A DNA stretch of 64,000 bases from Lactarius indigo (GCA_025766275.1 JAFKAC010000021.1:62001-126000), one strand, 5' to 3'; positions 8,702-21,332 are shown, counted from the stretch's first letter. Translations and numbers: made by a program. The notes: a model not told the origin generated them from the sequence alone.

Positions 8702-10787
8702 ACCCGTCAGTCTGGGTGAGGGCTCTTCGATGTAATTCTGTAATTGTGACATCGTGCTACCGATCTATGAGAATTCCAGTGACTGTCCGTACGAATTGCC
8801 AAACGACTGAAACAAAAGCGCTAGTCGACTCGGGCGCAACCGACAACTTCATCCGACCCAGCTTGGCAAAACGGGCTGGTATCCAGACGCAACCGCTGAG
8901 TATGCCTCACAAAATATGGAATATAGACAACACGGAAAATAAAGCTGGGTTAATCACTCATTATGTTAACCTAGAAGTGAAAACACGGGGACAGATAAAG
9001 CAAATGACCTTCCTGGTCACCGACCTTGGAAGCGAAGACATGGTACTAGGCTACCCATGGCTAAGCGCATTCAAACCAACGATCAGCTGGGCCACTGCCA
9101 CCATACACCCCGACATGCAGCCAATAATATTAGCAACTACCAAAGCACTGCTATCAACAACGACCATTCGAGCCCTCATTGTGGCCGAAAAGGAAGACAT
9201 TGTGCGGGAACTGGAGGAAGAAACATTCGCTAGAGCCACCACCTCGACGGAGCTGGCCATACAAGCAAAACAACAGCAAACGGCAGCAGTGCTCCCTCAA
9301 GAATACGCAATGTTTACCAGACTTTTCAACGAGCAAGCCTTGCACCGCTTCCCCCCGGCAAGGCCGTGGGATCATGCAATAGACTTTAAACCATCCGCGC
9401 CGGCCGCCATCGACTGCAAAATCTACCCTATGACCCAAAAAGAAGAGGGCAAACTCAAAGAGTTTCTGGAGGAGAAACTGAGGCAAGGGTATCTGCGCCC
9501 CTCTATCTCTCCATACGCATCCTCCTTCTTCTTTATTAAAAAGAAGGACGGAAAACTACGCCCAGTACAGGACTACCGGGTCATCAACTCCCACACCATT
9601 CGAAATCAATACCCGCTACCGTTAATACAGGACCTCATCCTTGACCTCAGCAATGCCCACATTTATACAAAACTCGACATCCGATGGGGCTACAACAACA
9701 TACGCATTCGCGACGGCGACCAAGAAAAGGCAGCGTTCAAAACTAAATTCGGCCTCTTCGAACCCACGGTCATGTTCTTTGGGCTCACTAACTCCCCCGC
9801 CACCTTCCAAGCCATGATGAACCACATCTATCGCGACACCATAGCGAAGCACGAACAACTGGGCACTACCATACGCGTCTACATGGACGATATTGGTATC
9901 GCTACTCACTTCGATCACGATCTAGCAGCCCATATAGACGCCGTCCGCGATGTTCTGCGCGTTGCAGAGGAACACGACCTATACTTCAAACTCGAGAAGT
10001 GCCTGTTCCATCAACCACGGATGGATTACCTGGGGGTAATCCTTGAGAGGGGGGTGACCCGAATGGACCCTGTAAAAGTTCAAGGAATCAAGGATTGGCC
10101 AACACCAACAAAAGTCAAAGACGTCCGTTCTTTCCTCGGCTTTTGTAACTTTTACAGACTCTTTATCCGTGGTTTCGCAACTCACGCTAAGCCACTCACT
10201 AAACTAACATGGAAGGACGAAGAATGGCAGTGGACTGAAGAAGAAGAAAAGGCATTTAACACCCTAAAACGACTCGTGACGGAAGAGCCGGTGCTAGCAC
10301 ACCCCATCCTTCAAGATCCATTCGAATTGGAAGTAGACGCTTCGGGCTATGCGGTGGGAGCCGTATTACTGCAAAAGAAATCTGACGGCAAGCGACACCC
10401 CATAGGTTACTACTCGGCGACGCTTTCCGAAGCCGAAAGAAACTACGACATCTACGACCTAGAGCTGCTCGCGATAGTTAAAGCCCTACGGAACTGGCGA
10501 CCACTTCTCGCAGGAGCCCCCCACAAGATTAAAATCTATTCGGACCATCTAAACCTACAGTACTGGAAGTCACCACAGAAGATCAGCAGGCGAGTCGCTA
10601 GGGAAGTACTCGAACTCTCTGAATACGACTTCGAGATTCATCACATTAAAGGAAAGAACAACGGACGGGCAGATGCACTGTCAAGACGACCGGATTACGA
10701 CCAAGGCGTCGAAGACAACAGCGAAGTAGTGGTCCTGCCCCCTGAAACCTTCGTACGAACCCTTAACACCGCGCGTACCTTCATCGC
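8674..10787 (+). CDS. pol: Element B pol, first part (protease, reverse transcriptase, RNase H)
   Basis: The -1 frame from the slippery site is open up to the insertion of element C. Protease LVDSGATDNF, reverse transcriptase with QDYRVIN, RWGYNN, FFGLTNSPATF, YMDDIGIATHF and FLGFCNFYR, and RNase H with LEVDASGYAVG and YSDHLNLQYWK are all intact. Reading ends in ARTFI and resumes at 18642 with NPNLLQP after removal of C and one target copy. The upstream ATG at 8671 overlaps the slippery site but is not needed if frameshifting is used. Confidence 0.9.
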
Positions 10788-11297
10788 TGTTACGTTTTGA
10801 CTCGTACAGCTTGTTTGGGACCCTTACTGTACCGGTTGTCACTACGGCGGTAAGGTATATTAGTGACGGACTTATCTACGGTGATACGGTAGCACGATAG
10901 GAGATACGGTACGATTGCTGACTGATGACTGATGCCACTAGTACTGGTACTAGTAGTATTAGGGTTCGCGTTGTTTCTGCGATACGTTGGACGCTACTTA
11001 CGGTGACTCATAGCAGCGCTTCAAAGCCTGCTCAATTGTGTATTTAAACCGTCTTGCGAAGACCAAGATATGCCATCTTGGTCTTCTTGAATCGTCACTT
11101 CTCTTGTTCTTTTCTCTGCTCCTCCTTTCCCGTCCTCGCCGTATCCGCAAGAACGTCAGACTTGCCAGTGTACCTCCACGTATTCACTAAGGCAAGAACT
11201 TGGACCTCCGAGTCTTCAAGTTGGCAAAGTCGTCATTCCGCTAAGTGTTACTGCCGCGTTCGCGCCTAAGTCAGGCTAACATCATGACGACGTTACA
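10788..11297 (+). repeat. Element C 5' LTR (510 bp)
   Basis: Runs from TGTTACG to CGTTACA. TATTTAAA at 11041-11048, self-primer block ATCTTGGTCTT at 11075-11085 (34 bases on). Ten differences from the 3' LTR, every one CG against TG or CA. Confidence 0.93.
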
Positions 11298-11299
11298 TT

Positions 11300-11310
11300 A
11301 AGACCAAGAT
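11300..11310 (+). promoter_or_regulatory. Element C self-priming primer-binding site
   Basis: AAGACCAAGAT, complementary over 11 bases to 11075-11085 in the LTR. Confidence 0.76.
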
Positions 11311-11316
11311 TCCATC

Positions 11317-13380
11317 GTGGCCGTAACAACAAGAGATCAGTGGACGAACTTTCGTCCTTATTCGCTCCAAAGAAGAGGAGAACGCAACGTCCCTACGCGC
11401 TTTCTACAAGCTGCTAGTTGGAGGGAAAGGCAAGAAGAGACCGGATACTTTGTGGAATTCAACGGACCTAGTAGATTCCGACCAGTTGAGTTCAATTTCG
11501 ATCACCTGTGTTGGGTGGAGGTTACGTGGAACCCCATAGACTCCCAGTGGGACGCAATACGACCAGCCGGGCCCGGATACCGCTGCGACATCGACGCACG
11601 AGAATTAAACACTAGATCAGATTGGGGTCCTATCGACGGACAAGTACGAGAACACTCAACCGGAGAAGTAGTGTCAGAAGAAGAAAGCAAACAAAGCCAG
11701 GAAGAAAGCGAAGGACGAGAGCCTGACCAGACGGAGACCAGCGGAGGAGCCATACAAGATCTCCTCGTAGAACGAGCTGAGTCCGCACGTATCACCGAAC
11801 CAGAACCAATTCATATCCGATCTCCAGCCATCATGGCCACAATAACACGAGCAATGGAAGAAGTCGCAATGGAGGAAGCGTGCGCAATACAAAATGAAGC
11901 CAGGGAAATCATCATGCCCATCAACCCAGACACCGGAGTACGTATGACTGCAGACGACGCCGCAATTTTCAGGGCAATAGGCTCGGATAGGGGAGACCCT
12001 CCGTCAGAATGACGACCGACAATGGAGCTACCCCCGGGAATAGGAGGACCGGGAGACGACCCACCACCGCCACCAGGAGGAGGCGTTCCGTTTGACCTAC
12101 GAAGGACCGAACCACCAAGGGGACCGCCTTACGCCCCACCCGGCGGTGGAGGAGGCGGGGGTGGTGGAGGTGATGGCAGGGGAGGCGCGGGGGATCGAGG
12201 ACATCCCAGCGAGAAATTAACCGGCGAGCCACCCTCTGTCTTTGATGGAGACCGACTTAAAGTCGACCAGTTTCTTACGCAGTGGCACGTCTACTGGGGA
12301 ATGAACCTGGACGCCCCCATCATGCGCAACGATTACAGAAGATGCCTCCTGTTCCTCTCATACATCAAAGGCGGAGCAGTCAGCGAATGGGTACTATCCT
12401 TCCTGAACTGGCTCAACAGGCAAATACAACGGGGGATCAGTCCCTATACCCGAGACTTATGGAATGCCGTAGCAGACGGCTTCAGCCAAAGATTTGAAAA
12501 CACGCTGGAAAGGGAACAAGCACAAGCCATACTACGAAAAGGCTTCAAGATGATAGGAGAGGACATTGACAAGTACGTCAATGACTTTGAGCAGCTGGCA
12601 CGGAAGGCTCATTACCACCTTAACGAACCACAAACCATCGACCTGTTCACGTCGGGGTTGCCCAAGGAACTATTCAAAAATGCGTTCCAATTCGACGAGC
12701 CGATAACGTTTGACGACTGGAAGAGGGCCGTTCTCAAACGGCAGAAGAATTACATTCACCTCAAAGCTAGACTCAACGAATACAAAGGTACAACGACCCC
12801 GACAAAGAAGCAGACCGGCAACGCAGGATGGGCACTCCCGCAAAACCTCCCACAGACGAATCCATGGGCCATGGATACCTCAGCCGATCGCGCCAAGGTA
12901 CGACTGGCCGGGTCCGAAGAAATAGACTTCAACAAACTACCCCATCACGACTGGCCAACGCCGCCGTTCCCGCCGCGAGGAGGCCCGGGATCCAGAGGAC
13001 GAGGGAGAGGCGGGTCGAGGAGGGACCTAAGGAACGTTCTTTGTTACAATTGTCACGCTCCGGGACACCTCTCACGAAACTGTCCACACCCCCGACAACA
13101 GAGACAGTGGCAGAACGCCCCATCCAGTAGCAGGATGACGGAAACCTCCTGGCCACTGCAATGGCTGGGATCCCCAGGCCCAGTATCTCAATATGAACCA
13201 TCGCTGCCAGGGTATGCCACGCCGGTGCCCAGTGCAACGCCCGCGCCACAGATCAAAGCGGCAAAAACGGCAGGAGAACAGGCGAAGGAATGGCTAACGC
13301 AAGTAGCCAATAGCACGGACGAGGTGAAAGACCTCATACTACAAGACCTGTGGGGAAAAGAGGGTTTTCAGAGCGCCTGA
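11317..13380 (+). pseudogene. gag: Element C gag, one in-frame TGA
   Basis: Reads from GTG (11317) in the same frame to 13380, apart from a TGA at 12010-12012 after SDRGDPPSE. At the same codon B has CGA and A has CAA, so an ancestral CGA that decayed in two ways fits. The part after the stop carries the Pro/Gly linker, capsid-like domain and CCHC knuckle, and could only be made from an internal start (an ATG is at 12022). Otherwise it has the same layout as B gag. Confidence 0.88.
13353..13359 (+). promoter_or_regulatory. -1 ribosomal frameshift heptamer of element C
   Basis: G GGA AAA in the gag frame, followed by the pol frame GGG AAA AGA. Same codon position as in A and B. Confidence 0.82.
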
Positions 13381-16300
13381 ACCTGTCAGTCTGGGTGAGG
13401 GCCTTACGATGTAATTCTGTAATTGTGACAACGCGCTATCGATCTCTGCGAATTCCAGTGACTGTCCATACGAATTACCGAACGACTGAAACCAACGCAT
13501 TGGTGGACTCTGGAGCCACCAACAACTTCATCAAACCAGGAATGGCAACACGGGCGGGAATCCCGATAAAGCCGCTAGAAACACCTCGCAAAATATGGAA
13601 CATAGATAATACGGAAAACAAAGCTGGGTTGATCACTCATTACGTTAACCTAGAAGTGAAAACGCGCGGACAGGTCAAGAAAATGACCTTCTTGGTCACC
13701 GACCTTGGCAGCGAAGACATGGTACTGGGTTATCCATGGCTAAGCGCCTTCGAACCCACGATCAGTTGGGCAACGGCAACCATGCATCCGGATATGCAGC
13801 CAGTAGAGCTGGCCACCACCGAAGAACTGTTCATCACGCCCACGATACGGGCCCTAATTACAGCCGAAAAGGAAGCGATCGAGCACGAATTAGAAGAGGA
13901 CTCGACGTTCGTGCGAGCCACCACGTCAACCGAATTGGCCATCTCAGCCAAGCAGCAACAAAAGGCAGCCGTGCTGCCGCCGGTATATGCAGAATTTAGT
14001 GTATTGTTTAACGAGCAGGCCTCACACCGTTTCCCTCCGTCAAGACCGTGGGATCATGCCATTGACTTCAAACCATCGGCACCGGCGGCTATTGACTGCA
14101 AGATATATCCAATGACGCAAAAGGAAGAGGGTGAACTGAAAGACTTCCTTGACGAGAAGTTGAAGCAGGGCTACTTACGCCCTTCCATCTCCCCGTACGC
14201 CTCATCCTTCTTTTTTATCAAAAAGAAGGACGGAAAACTACGCCCAGTACAGGACTACCGTGTCATCAACTCCCACACAATACGCAACCAATACCTGTTG
14301 CCTTTAATCCAAGATCTTATCTTGGATCTAAGCAACGCGCACATCTACACAAAGCTTGACATCCGCTGGGGCTACAACAATATTCGCATTCGTGATGGCG
14401 ACCAGGAAAAGGCGGCTTTTAAGACCAAATTCGGCCTTTTCGAACCCACAGTCATGTTCTTCGGCCTCACCAATTCCCCTGCCACCTTTCAAGCAATGAT
14501 GAACCACATCTATCGTGATACGATTGCAAAACACGAACGCTTAGGAACCATGATACATGTCTACATGGATGATATCGGCATCGCTACCCATTTTGACCAT
14601 GATTTAGCGGCCCATATCGACGCAGTACGCGACGTTTTGAGTGTCGCGTGGGAACACGACCTCTATTTCAAACTCGAGAAATGTCTGTTCCACCAACCGC
14701 GGATGGATTACCTGGGGGTAATCCTTGAAAGGGGGGTGACCCGAATGGACCCCGTAAAAGTTCAAGGCATCAAAGACTGGCCGACACCAACAAAAGTCAA
14801 AGACGTTCGCTCGTTCCTAGGCTTTTGTAACTTTTACAGACTTTTCATCCGCGGATTTGCAACCTACGCCAAACCACTCACCAAATTAACACGAAAAGAC
14901 GAAGAGTGGAGGTGGACTGACGAAGAAGACAAGGCATTTAACGCGCTCAAACACCTCGTAACCGAAGAACCGGTGCTAGCGCACCCAGTTCTCCAAGACC
15001 CATTCGAACTCGAAGTCGATGCCTCCGGATATGCGGTGGGAGCCGTACTACTACAGCGAAAGGCTGACGGAAAACGACACCCCATAGGCTATTACTCGGC
15101 CACCCTTTCAGAGGCAGAGCGAAATTACGACATTTACGACTTAGAATTGCTCGCAATAGTCAAGGCGTTGCGGAACTGGAGACCACTGCTCGCAGGAGCC
15201 CCACATAAAATCAAGATATACTCGGACCACCTCAATCTACAATACTGGAAGTCGCCACAAAAGATTAGTAGACGGGTTGCAAGGGAGGTACTTGAACTTT
15301 CTGAGTACGACTTCGAGATTCACCACATCAAGGGAAAAAACAACGGGAGGGCGGACGCCCTCTCCAGACGCCCGGACTACGATCAGGGAATAGGCGATAA
15401 CAGCGAGGTTGTCGTTCTACCCCCCGAAGTCTTCGTAAGGACACTTAACACGGCACGGGCCTTCACGGCAAATCCAAACCTGCTACAACCACGACATCAA
15501 CAAGACAACGAAGTGATCAAAATGTGGGTAGACCCCCATCGTCTCAAAAAGATCGAAGGAGAATGGTATAAAGACGGCAGGTTCGTGATAACTGGACCCG
15601 CATCCACATATCGGGTACTAATACACGATCATCACGACCTGCCGATACACAGACACCCCGGAATTGCGAGGACGCAACGGATCCTAGAACGACACTACTG
15701 GTGGCCGCGACTGCGGAAAGACGTATATGAATACGTACAAGGCTGCGCGGAATGCCAAAGAAACAAGGTCAACACCAGACCCATACGGGCCGCGTTGCAC
15801 CCTATTACGCCGGAGCTCGAAGCGACGCCCTTCCAGACGGTCGCCGTAGACTTCATTACCAAGCTTCCGCCATCCAAAGGGTACGATAGCATACTAACTG
15901 TCACAGACCATGATTGCAGCAAAGCCTCCGTCTTCATCCCCTGTCGGGAAGAGATCACGGCGGAAGAGACGGCAGCCTTATATGTCACTCACGTATTCAG
16001 GCGTTTCGGACTACCGCGCAAATGTATCAGCGACCGAGACCCCCGGTTTGCGTCGAAGTTCACCCAGGAGGTATGTCGCATCCTGGGCATCCAACAAAAC
16101 ATATCCACAGCGTACCACCCGCACACCGACGGACAATCGGAGCGCACCAATCAATGGCTGGAACAGTATTTGCGCTTCTGGGTAAACGAGCGACAGGACA
16201 ACTGGGTCGCTTATCTACCAATCGCCGAATTCGCGCACAACAACTGGCCACATGAACATACGAAACAGTCACCGTTCCAACTCCTGATGGGATACAACCC

Positions 16301-16860
16301 GCAAGCGGACTGGACGGATAAGCCATCCCCCCTCCCTCAGGTGATGAAACGGCTGACGCAGCTAAAAGAGGCCAGGGAGAACGCCCAGCGACTCATGAGG
16401 AAGGCACAAGAAGCGTGGGTCCGCAATAAAGATACGCCCAAGTTCAAGAATGGAGAACTTGTATGGCTGGAAGGCAAACATCTTCGCACCAATCAACCCA
16501 CAGCGAAATTAGCGGCGCGACGCCACGGACCCTTTCGGGTAACGCAGGTGATGTCCCCTTACAACTATTGATTAGAGCTTCCCACGCAGTGGAGCATCCA
16601 TCCAGTGTTCCACATCGATCTTCTCACACCCTACAAGCAAACCCCACTTCATGGAGAAAACTTCACACGACCGCCGCCCGAGTTGATTGATGGAGAAGAG
16701 GAGTACGAGGTCGAGGCCATTCTGGACTCTCGGAATTTCGGCAGAGGGAGACGGCTTCAGTACCTTGTCAAATGGAAGGGGTATCCAGACTCGGAGAATC
16801 AGTGGGTCAACAAAGAAGACGTCTTTGCGCCCGAAGCCCTTCGCCTGTATCAGGAAAGAC

Positions 16861-18095
16861 AAGCCCACGGAAGAACAGTTAAAACGAGCAAAGGGGAAAT
16901 GGAAGGAAGTCATCCCTCCTTCCTCCGTTCTACTGTCTCCACTCTCATGCCCACTTCTCCCCTGCGACATGTCACCCAAGCAGTACTCCTCGACGCCCTC
17001 GCCAACGATGCCAGAGCCCTCCTCGAAGGCAACGACGACACTGAGGTTCCCAACACCCAGCTCACACCTTGGACGCCTCTCCGACCACAAGAGGGCCCCA
17101 TCACCGCGCAAGAGTGGGCGCATGTCATCGCTCGATTCCCAGACCCCACAGAACACCCCGACGACGAACAAGCCGTCGTCCACGTCTTCAGAAACGAGGC
17201 CGGAGAGCGCGAGCCCATCGCAGCCATCCCTCCAAGCGACGACCTCATCGGCGTTCGCGGAATTTTCCCGAGCAACGACGAGCGTTCAAGCTCTCCTGGA
17301 GTACGAGTTGGACGGTTGGAGGAGGGTAGCGGCGGAGTGGCAGAAGGAACAGCTCGACTCAGCCGCGGCCCGACTGAGGGAGATGCGCGAGCGACGGCAG
17401 CGATGGCGGCAGCTGAGGCTGGCCATGACGACTCAGATTACTACCCGGCGAGACACCCCTTCCTACAAACGAAACGCGACGCTGATAATCCCCTCATCAC
17501 GCCATGGCTCGTCTACACCGACGGGTCCCCCATGTATCGAGGACGTGTGCGAGTCCCTGGTGCTGCGGACCACCGCCCGTTCACCGCCGCCGAAGACCCC
17601 GCGCATGTCATTGCGCCTGAAGGGTTCCGGGCGAACCGACGACCCCATTACATTCCATACCCCATCACCGGGCCCGACGGAGTAGAGAGGGACGCGTCGC
17701 ATGTCCAAATTATCGGAGGAGCAGACCCCATAATACTGGGGGTCATACCGGGCTCGCCTCACGTGTACGGTAAGCCCTTCTACGCCGAACCGCATGTCTC
17801 GGCCGCTCACCGCCCCCAGTACCCGCACGAGGACCTCGTGGTCTTCGCGGCCGACAAGATCACCGACCGCGCCCTCAACCGCATCAACGATGAGTCGCTC
17901 ACCGCCAAAGTCACGCGCTACCGTGCGGCGAGTTACGAGCTCGACCGACTCCGCGCCCGAGTTAGTCAACTCCGCGCGATGATCGAGTGCGCGCAGGACG
18001 ACAAGCGCGACTCCATCTACCGGCTGGAGCGCGCCACGGCGTTAGAAAGGATCGCCGATGAGCAGCGCAACTGGCCGCCGAGGGACTTTTGGTGA
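16861..18095 (+). other. Post-chromodomain tail of element C pol
   Basis: About 410 codons after the chromodomain. Features: Thr/Pro-rich start (LMPTSPLRHVTQA), acidic patches, a PPSDDLIGVRG block, then PITGPDGVERDASHVQIIGG and a C-terminal helical, charged region (ELDRLRARVSQLRAMIE). It is conserved in element B, so it belongs to the family rather than being chance read-through. Function unknown. It could be a late structural or targeting domain. Confidence 0.6.
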
Positions 18096-18113
18096 GCCTG
18101 GGGTCTCACGCTT

Positions 18114-18123
18114 AAAAAGGGGG
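18114..18123 (+). promoter_or_regulatory. Element C polypurine tract
   Basis: AAAAAGGGGG immediately before TGA and the 3' LTR, the expected plus-strand primer. Confidence 0.75.
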
Positions 18124-18126
18124 TGA

Positions 18127-18636
18127 TGTTACGTTTTGACTCGTACGGCTTGTTTGGGACCCTTACTGTACCGGTTGTCACTACGGCGGTAAGGTATATT
18201 AGTGACGGACTTATCTACAGTGATACGGTAGCACGATAGGAGATACGGTACGATTGCTGACTGATGACTGACGCCACTAGTACTGGTACTAGTAGTATTA
18301 GGGTTCGCGTTGTTTCTGCGATACGTTGGACGCTACTTACGGTGACTCATAGCAGCGCTTCAAAGCCTGCTCAATTGTGTATTTAAACCGTCTTGCGAAG
18401 ACCAAGATACGCCATCTTGGTCTTCTTGAATCGTCACTTCTCTTGTTCTTTTCTCTGCTCCTCCTTTCCCGTCCTCGCCGTATCCGCAAGAACGTCAGAC
18501 TTGCCAGTGTACCTCCGCGTATTCACTAAGGCAAGAACTTGGACCTCTGAGTCTTCAAGTTGGCAAAGTCGTCATTCTGCTAAGTGTTACTGCTGCGTTC
18601 GCGCCTAAGTCAGGCTAACGTCGTGACGACGTTACA
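18127..18636 (+). repeat. Element C 3' LTR (510 bp)
   Basis: Same length as the 5' LTR and no indels. Followed by target copy ATTGC and then the continuation of element B pol. Confidence 0.93.
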
Positions 18637-18641
18637 ATTGC

Positions 18642-20637
18642 CAACCCAAATCTACTACAACCACACCACCAACAAGACGAAGAGGTGATCAAGATATGGA
18701 TCGACCCCTATCACCTTAAGAAAATACAAGGAGAATGGTACAAGGACGGCAGGTTCGTAATCACAGGGCCAGCATCAACTCAACGAGTACTAATACACGA
18801 CCATCACGACTTGCCAATACATGGCCATCCGGGAATTGCGAAAACTCAACGCATCCTGGAGAGACACTACTGGTGGCCGCGACTCCGAAGAGACGTATAC
18901 GAATATGTGCAAGGCTGCGCAGAATGCCAAAGGAATAAAGTCAACACGAGGCCCATACGAGCCGCGCTGCATCCCATCACGCCAATACTGGAAGCCATGC
19001 CATTCCACACGGTGGCGGTAGACTTCATCACCAAACTCCCCGTTTCCAAAGGGTACGACAGTATACTAACTGTCACAGACCACGACTGCAGCAAGGCCTC
19101 AATCTTTATCCCATGCCGAGAAGAAATCACCGCAGAAGAAACGGCGACGCTGTACGTGGCCCAGGTGTTCAAACGCTTCGGATTGCCGTGCAAGATAATA
19201 AGCGACCGCAACCCACGCTTCACATCCAAGTTTACCAGAGAAGTATGCCGCATTCTGGGAATTCAACAGAATATATCAACCGCATATCACCCACGTACCG
19301 ATGGACAGTCCGAACGAACTAACCAGTGGCTGGAACAGTACCTACGCTTCTGGGTAAATGAGCGGCAAGACAACTGGGAAGCCTACCTACCAATCACAGA
19401 ATTTGCGCACAACAACTGGCCACATGAACACACTAGAGAATCGCCGTTCAAACTTCTGATGGGGTATAACCCACAAGCGGACTGGACGGATAAGCCATCT
19501 CCCATTCCCCTCGCGACCGCACGACTGACACAGCTGAAAGAAGCTAGAGACGATGCCCAACGCCTTATAAAGAAGGCACAAGAGTCATGGGTGCGCAACA
19601 AAGATACGCCCAAGTTCAACATCAACGACCTCGTATGGCTCGAGGGCAAACACCTCCGAACCAATCAGCCTACAGCGAAATTAGTGGCGCAACGCCACGG
19701 ACCCTTTCGGGTGGTGCAGGTGATGTCCCCTTACAACTATCGATTGGAACTTCCCACGCAGTGGAGCATCCATCCAGTGTTCCACATCGATCTTCTCACG
19801 CCGTACAAGCAAACTTCCTTGCACGGAGAAAACTTTACACGACCACCGCCCAAACTGATAAATGGAGAAGAGGAATACGAAGTCGAGGCCATTCTAGACA
19901 CTCGGCATTTCGGCAGAGGAAGACGCCTTCAATACCTGATCAAATGGAAGGGGTACCCAGACTCGGAGAACCAGTGGGTCAACAAAGACGACGTCTTCGC
20001 GCCAGAAGCACTTCGCCTGTATCAGGAAGCGCAAACCCACGGTAGAAGAGATAAAGTGGGAGTCGCTCGGACAGAGGACAGTCACCCCCTCTTCCTTCGC
20101 TCAGCCATTACTCTCATGCCCACTTCCCCACTACGACATGTCACACAGGCGCAACTCCTCGACTCCCTCGCAGAAGACGCCCGCGCCCTCTTGGCAGAGG
20201 ACAGCGACACCGAAGTTCCCAACGCTCAGCTCACGCCATGGACACCTCTTACACCAGCAGAGGGGCCCATCACCGCACAAGAATGGATCAACGTCGTCAC
20301 CAGATTCCCAGACCCAACGACCACCCCTGATGATGACCGGGCCGTCGTCCACGTCTTCCAAAACGATCGCGGTGAGCGTGAACCCATCGCCGCCATCCCC
20401 CCAAGCGACGACCTCATTGGCGTTCGCGGAGTTTTCCTGAGCAACGACCAGCGTTCAAGCGCTGATGGAGTACGAGTTGGAAGGCTGGAAGAGGGTAGCA
20501 GCAGCGTGGCAGAAGGAGCAGCTGGACTCAGCAGCGGCCCGACTGAGGGAGATGCGCGAGCGACGGCAGCGATGGCGGCAGCTGAGGCTGGCCATGACGA
20601 CGAAGATTATTACCCGGCGAGACACACCTTCCTTTGA
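18642..20637 (+). CDS. pol: Element B pol, second part (integrase, chromodomain, tail start)
   Basis: Continues B pol after element C: integrase zinc region (HGHPGIAKTQ, CAECQRNK), DDE core (VDFITKL, IISDRNPRF, GQSERTNQW), GPF module (RHGPFRVVQ), chromodomain at about 19866-20030 (EEYEVEAIL, YLIKWKGY) and the tail as in C. Ends at TGA 20635-20637 after RHTFL, where element C has CAA, again consistent with an ancestral CGA. The residue after SDR is Asn instead of Asp; the catalytic Asp is the one in SDR, so the core looks intact. Confidence 0.87.
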
Positions 20638-21301
20638 ACGAAACGCGACCCTGATAATCCCCTCATCACGCCCTGGCTCATCTACTCCGACGGGTCCCCC
20701 ATGTATCGAGGACGTGTGCGCGTGCCTGGTGCCGCTGACCACCGTCCGTTCACCGCCGCCGAGGACCCCGCGTGACCACCGTCCGTTCACCGCCGCCGAG
20801 GACCCCGCGCATGTCATTGCGCCTGAAGGGTTCCGGGCGAACCGACGACCCCATTACATTCCATACCCCATCACCGGACCCGACGGAGTAGAGAGGGACG
20901 CGTCGCACGTCCAAATCATCGGAGGGGCAGACCCCCTCATACTAGGGGTCATACCGGGCTCGCCACACGTCTATGGTAAGCCCCTTTACGCAGAACCTCA
21001 CGTATCCGCGGCGCTCCGCCCCACGTATCCGCACGAGGACCTCGTCGTCTTTGAGGCGGACAAGATCACCGACCGCGCGCTCAATCGCATCAACGACGAG
21101 TCGCTCACCGCGGAGGTCACGCGCTTCCGCGCGGCCAGCTACGAGCTGGATCGACTTTGGGCGAGGGTGAGTCAACTCCGCGCAATGATCGAGTGCGCAC
21201 AAGATGATTGGCGTGACGCGATCTACCGCTTGGAGCGCGCCACCGCGTTAGAGCGCATTGCCGATGAACAGCACGATTGGCCGGCCCACGACTTTCGGTG
21301 A
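20638..21301 (+). pseudogene. pol: Element B pol tail remnant with 37-bp tandem duplication
   Basis: Continues the tail after the TGA. A 37-bp direct duplication (20736-20772 and 20773-20809) shifts the frame by one. Downstream the tail resumes (HVIAPEGFRANRRPHY to ADEQHDWPAHDF) in the shifted frame up to TGA at 21299-21301. Confidence 0.8.
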
Positions 21302-21318
21302 GCCAGGAGTCTCACGCT

Positions 21319-21329
21319 AGAAAAGGAGG
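21319..21329 (+). promoter_or_regulatory. Element B polypurine tract
   Basis: AGAAAAGGAGG just before the 3' LTR at 21333. Confidence 0.7.
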
Positions 21330-21332
21330 TGA

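Larger units (their letters stand above)
13353..18095 (+). pseudogene. pol: Element C pol with chromodomain and long C-terminal tail, one TGA
   Basis: Open in one frame from the slippery site to 18095 except TGA at 16569-16571 (after SPYNY), where A and B have Arg CGA. Order: protease (LVDSGATNNF; the Asp after the active Thr region is Asn), reverse transcriptase (YMDDIGIATHF), RNase H, integrase (HRHPG, CAECQRNK, VDFITKL, ISDRDPRF, GQSERTNQW), GPF module, chromodomain at about 16695-16860 (EEYEVEAIL, YLVKWKGY with all three cage aromatics), then about 410 further residues ending ADEQRNWPPRDFW. The tail is not a known chromovirus domain to me. Its middle (about 17285-17450) reads better one base ahead. 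Confidence 0.87.
10788..18636 (+). mobile_element. Element C: Ty3/gypsy chromovirus inserted in pol of element B
   Basis: LTRs 10788-11297 and 18127-18636, both 510 bp, differ at 10 positions. Flanks are ATCGC (10783-10787) and ATTGC (18637-18641), a 5-bp target duplication with one C/T change at a CpG. Internal region: primer site, gag with one TGA, pol with one TGA, chromodomain, long tail, polypurine tract. Total 7849 bp. Same broad family as A and B but a separate subfamily by LTR sequence. Confidence 0.95.

Noticed and set aside
16687..17685. 332-codon open frame as a separate gene in element C
   Set aside because: Most of it is a shadow of the chromodomain and tail in another frame. 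Only the short stretch at about 17285-17450 looks coding and is reported as a finding.
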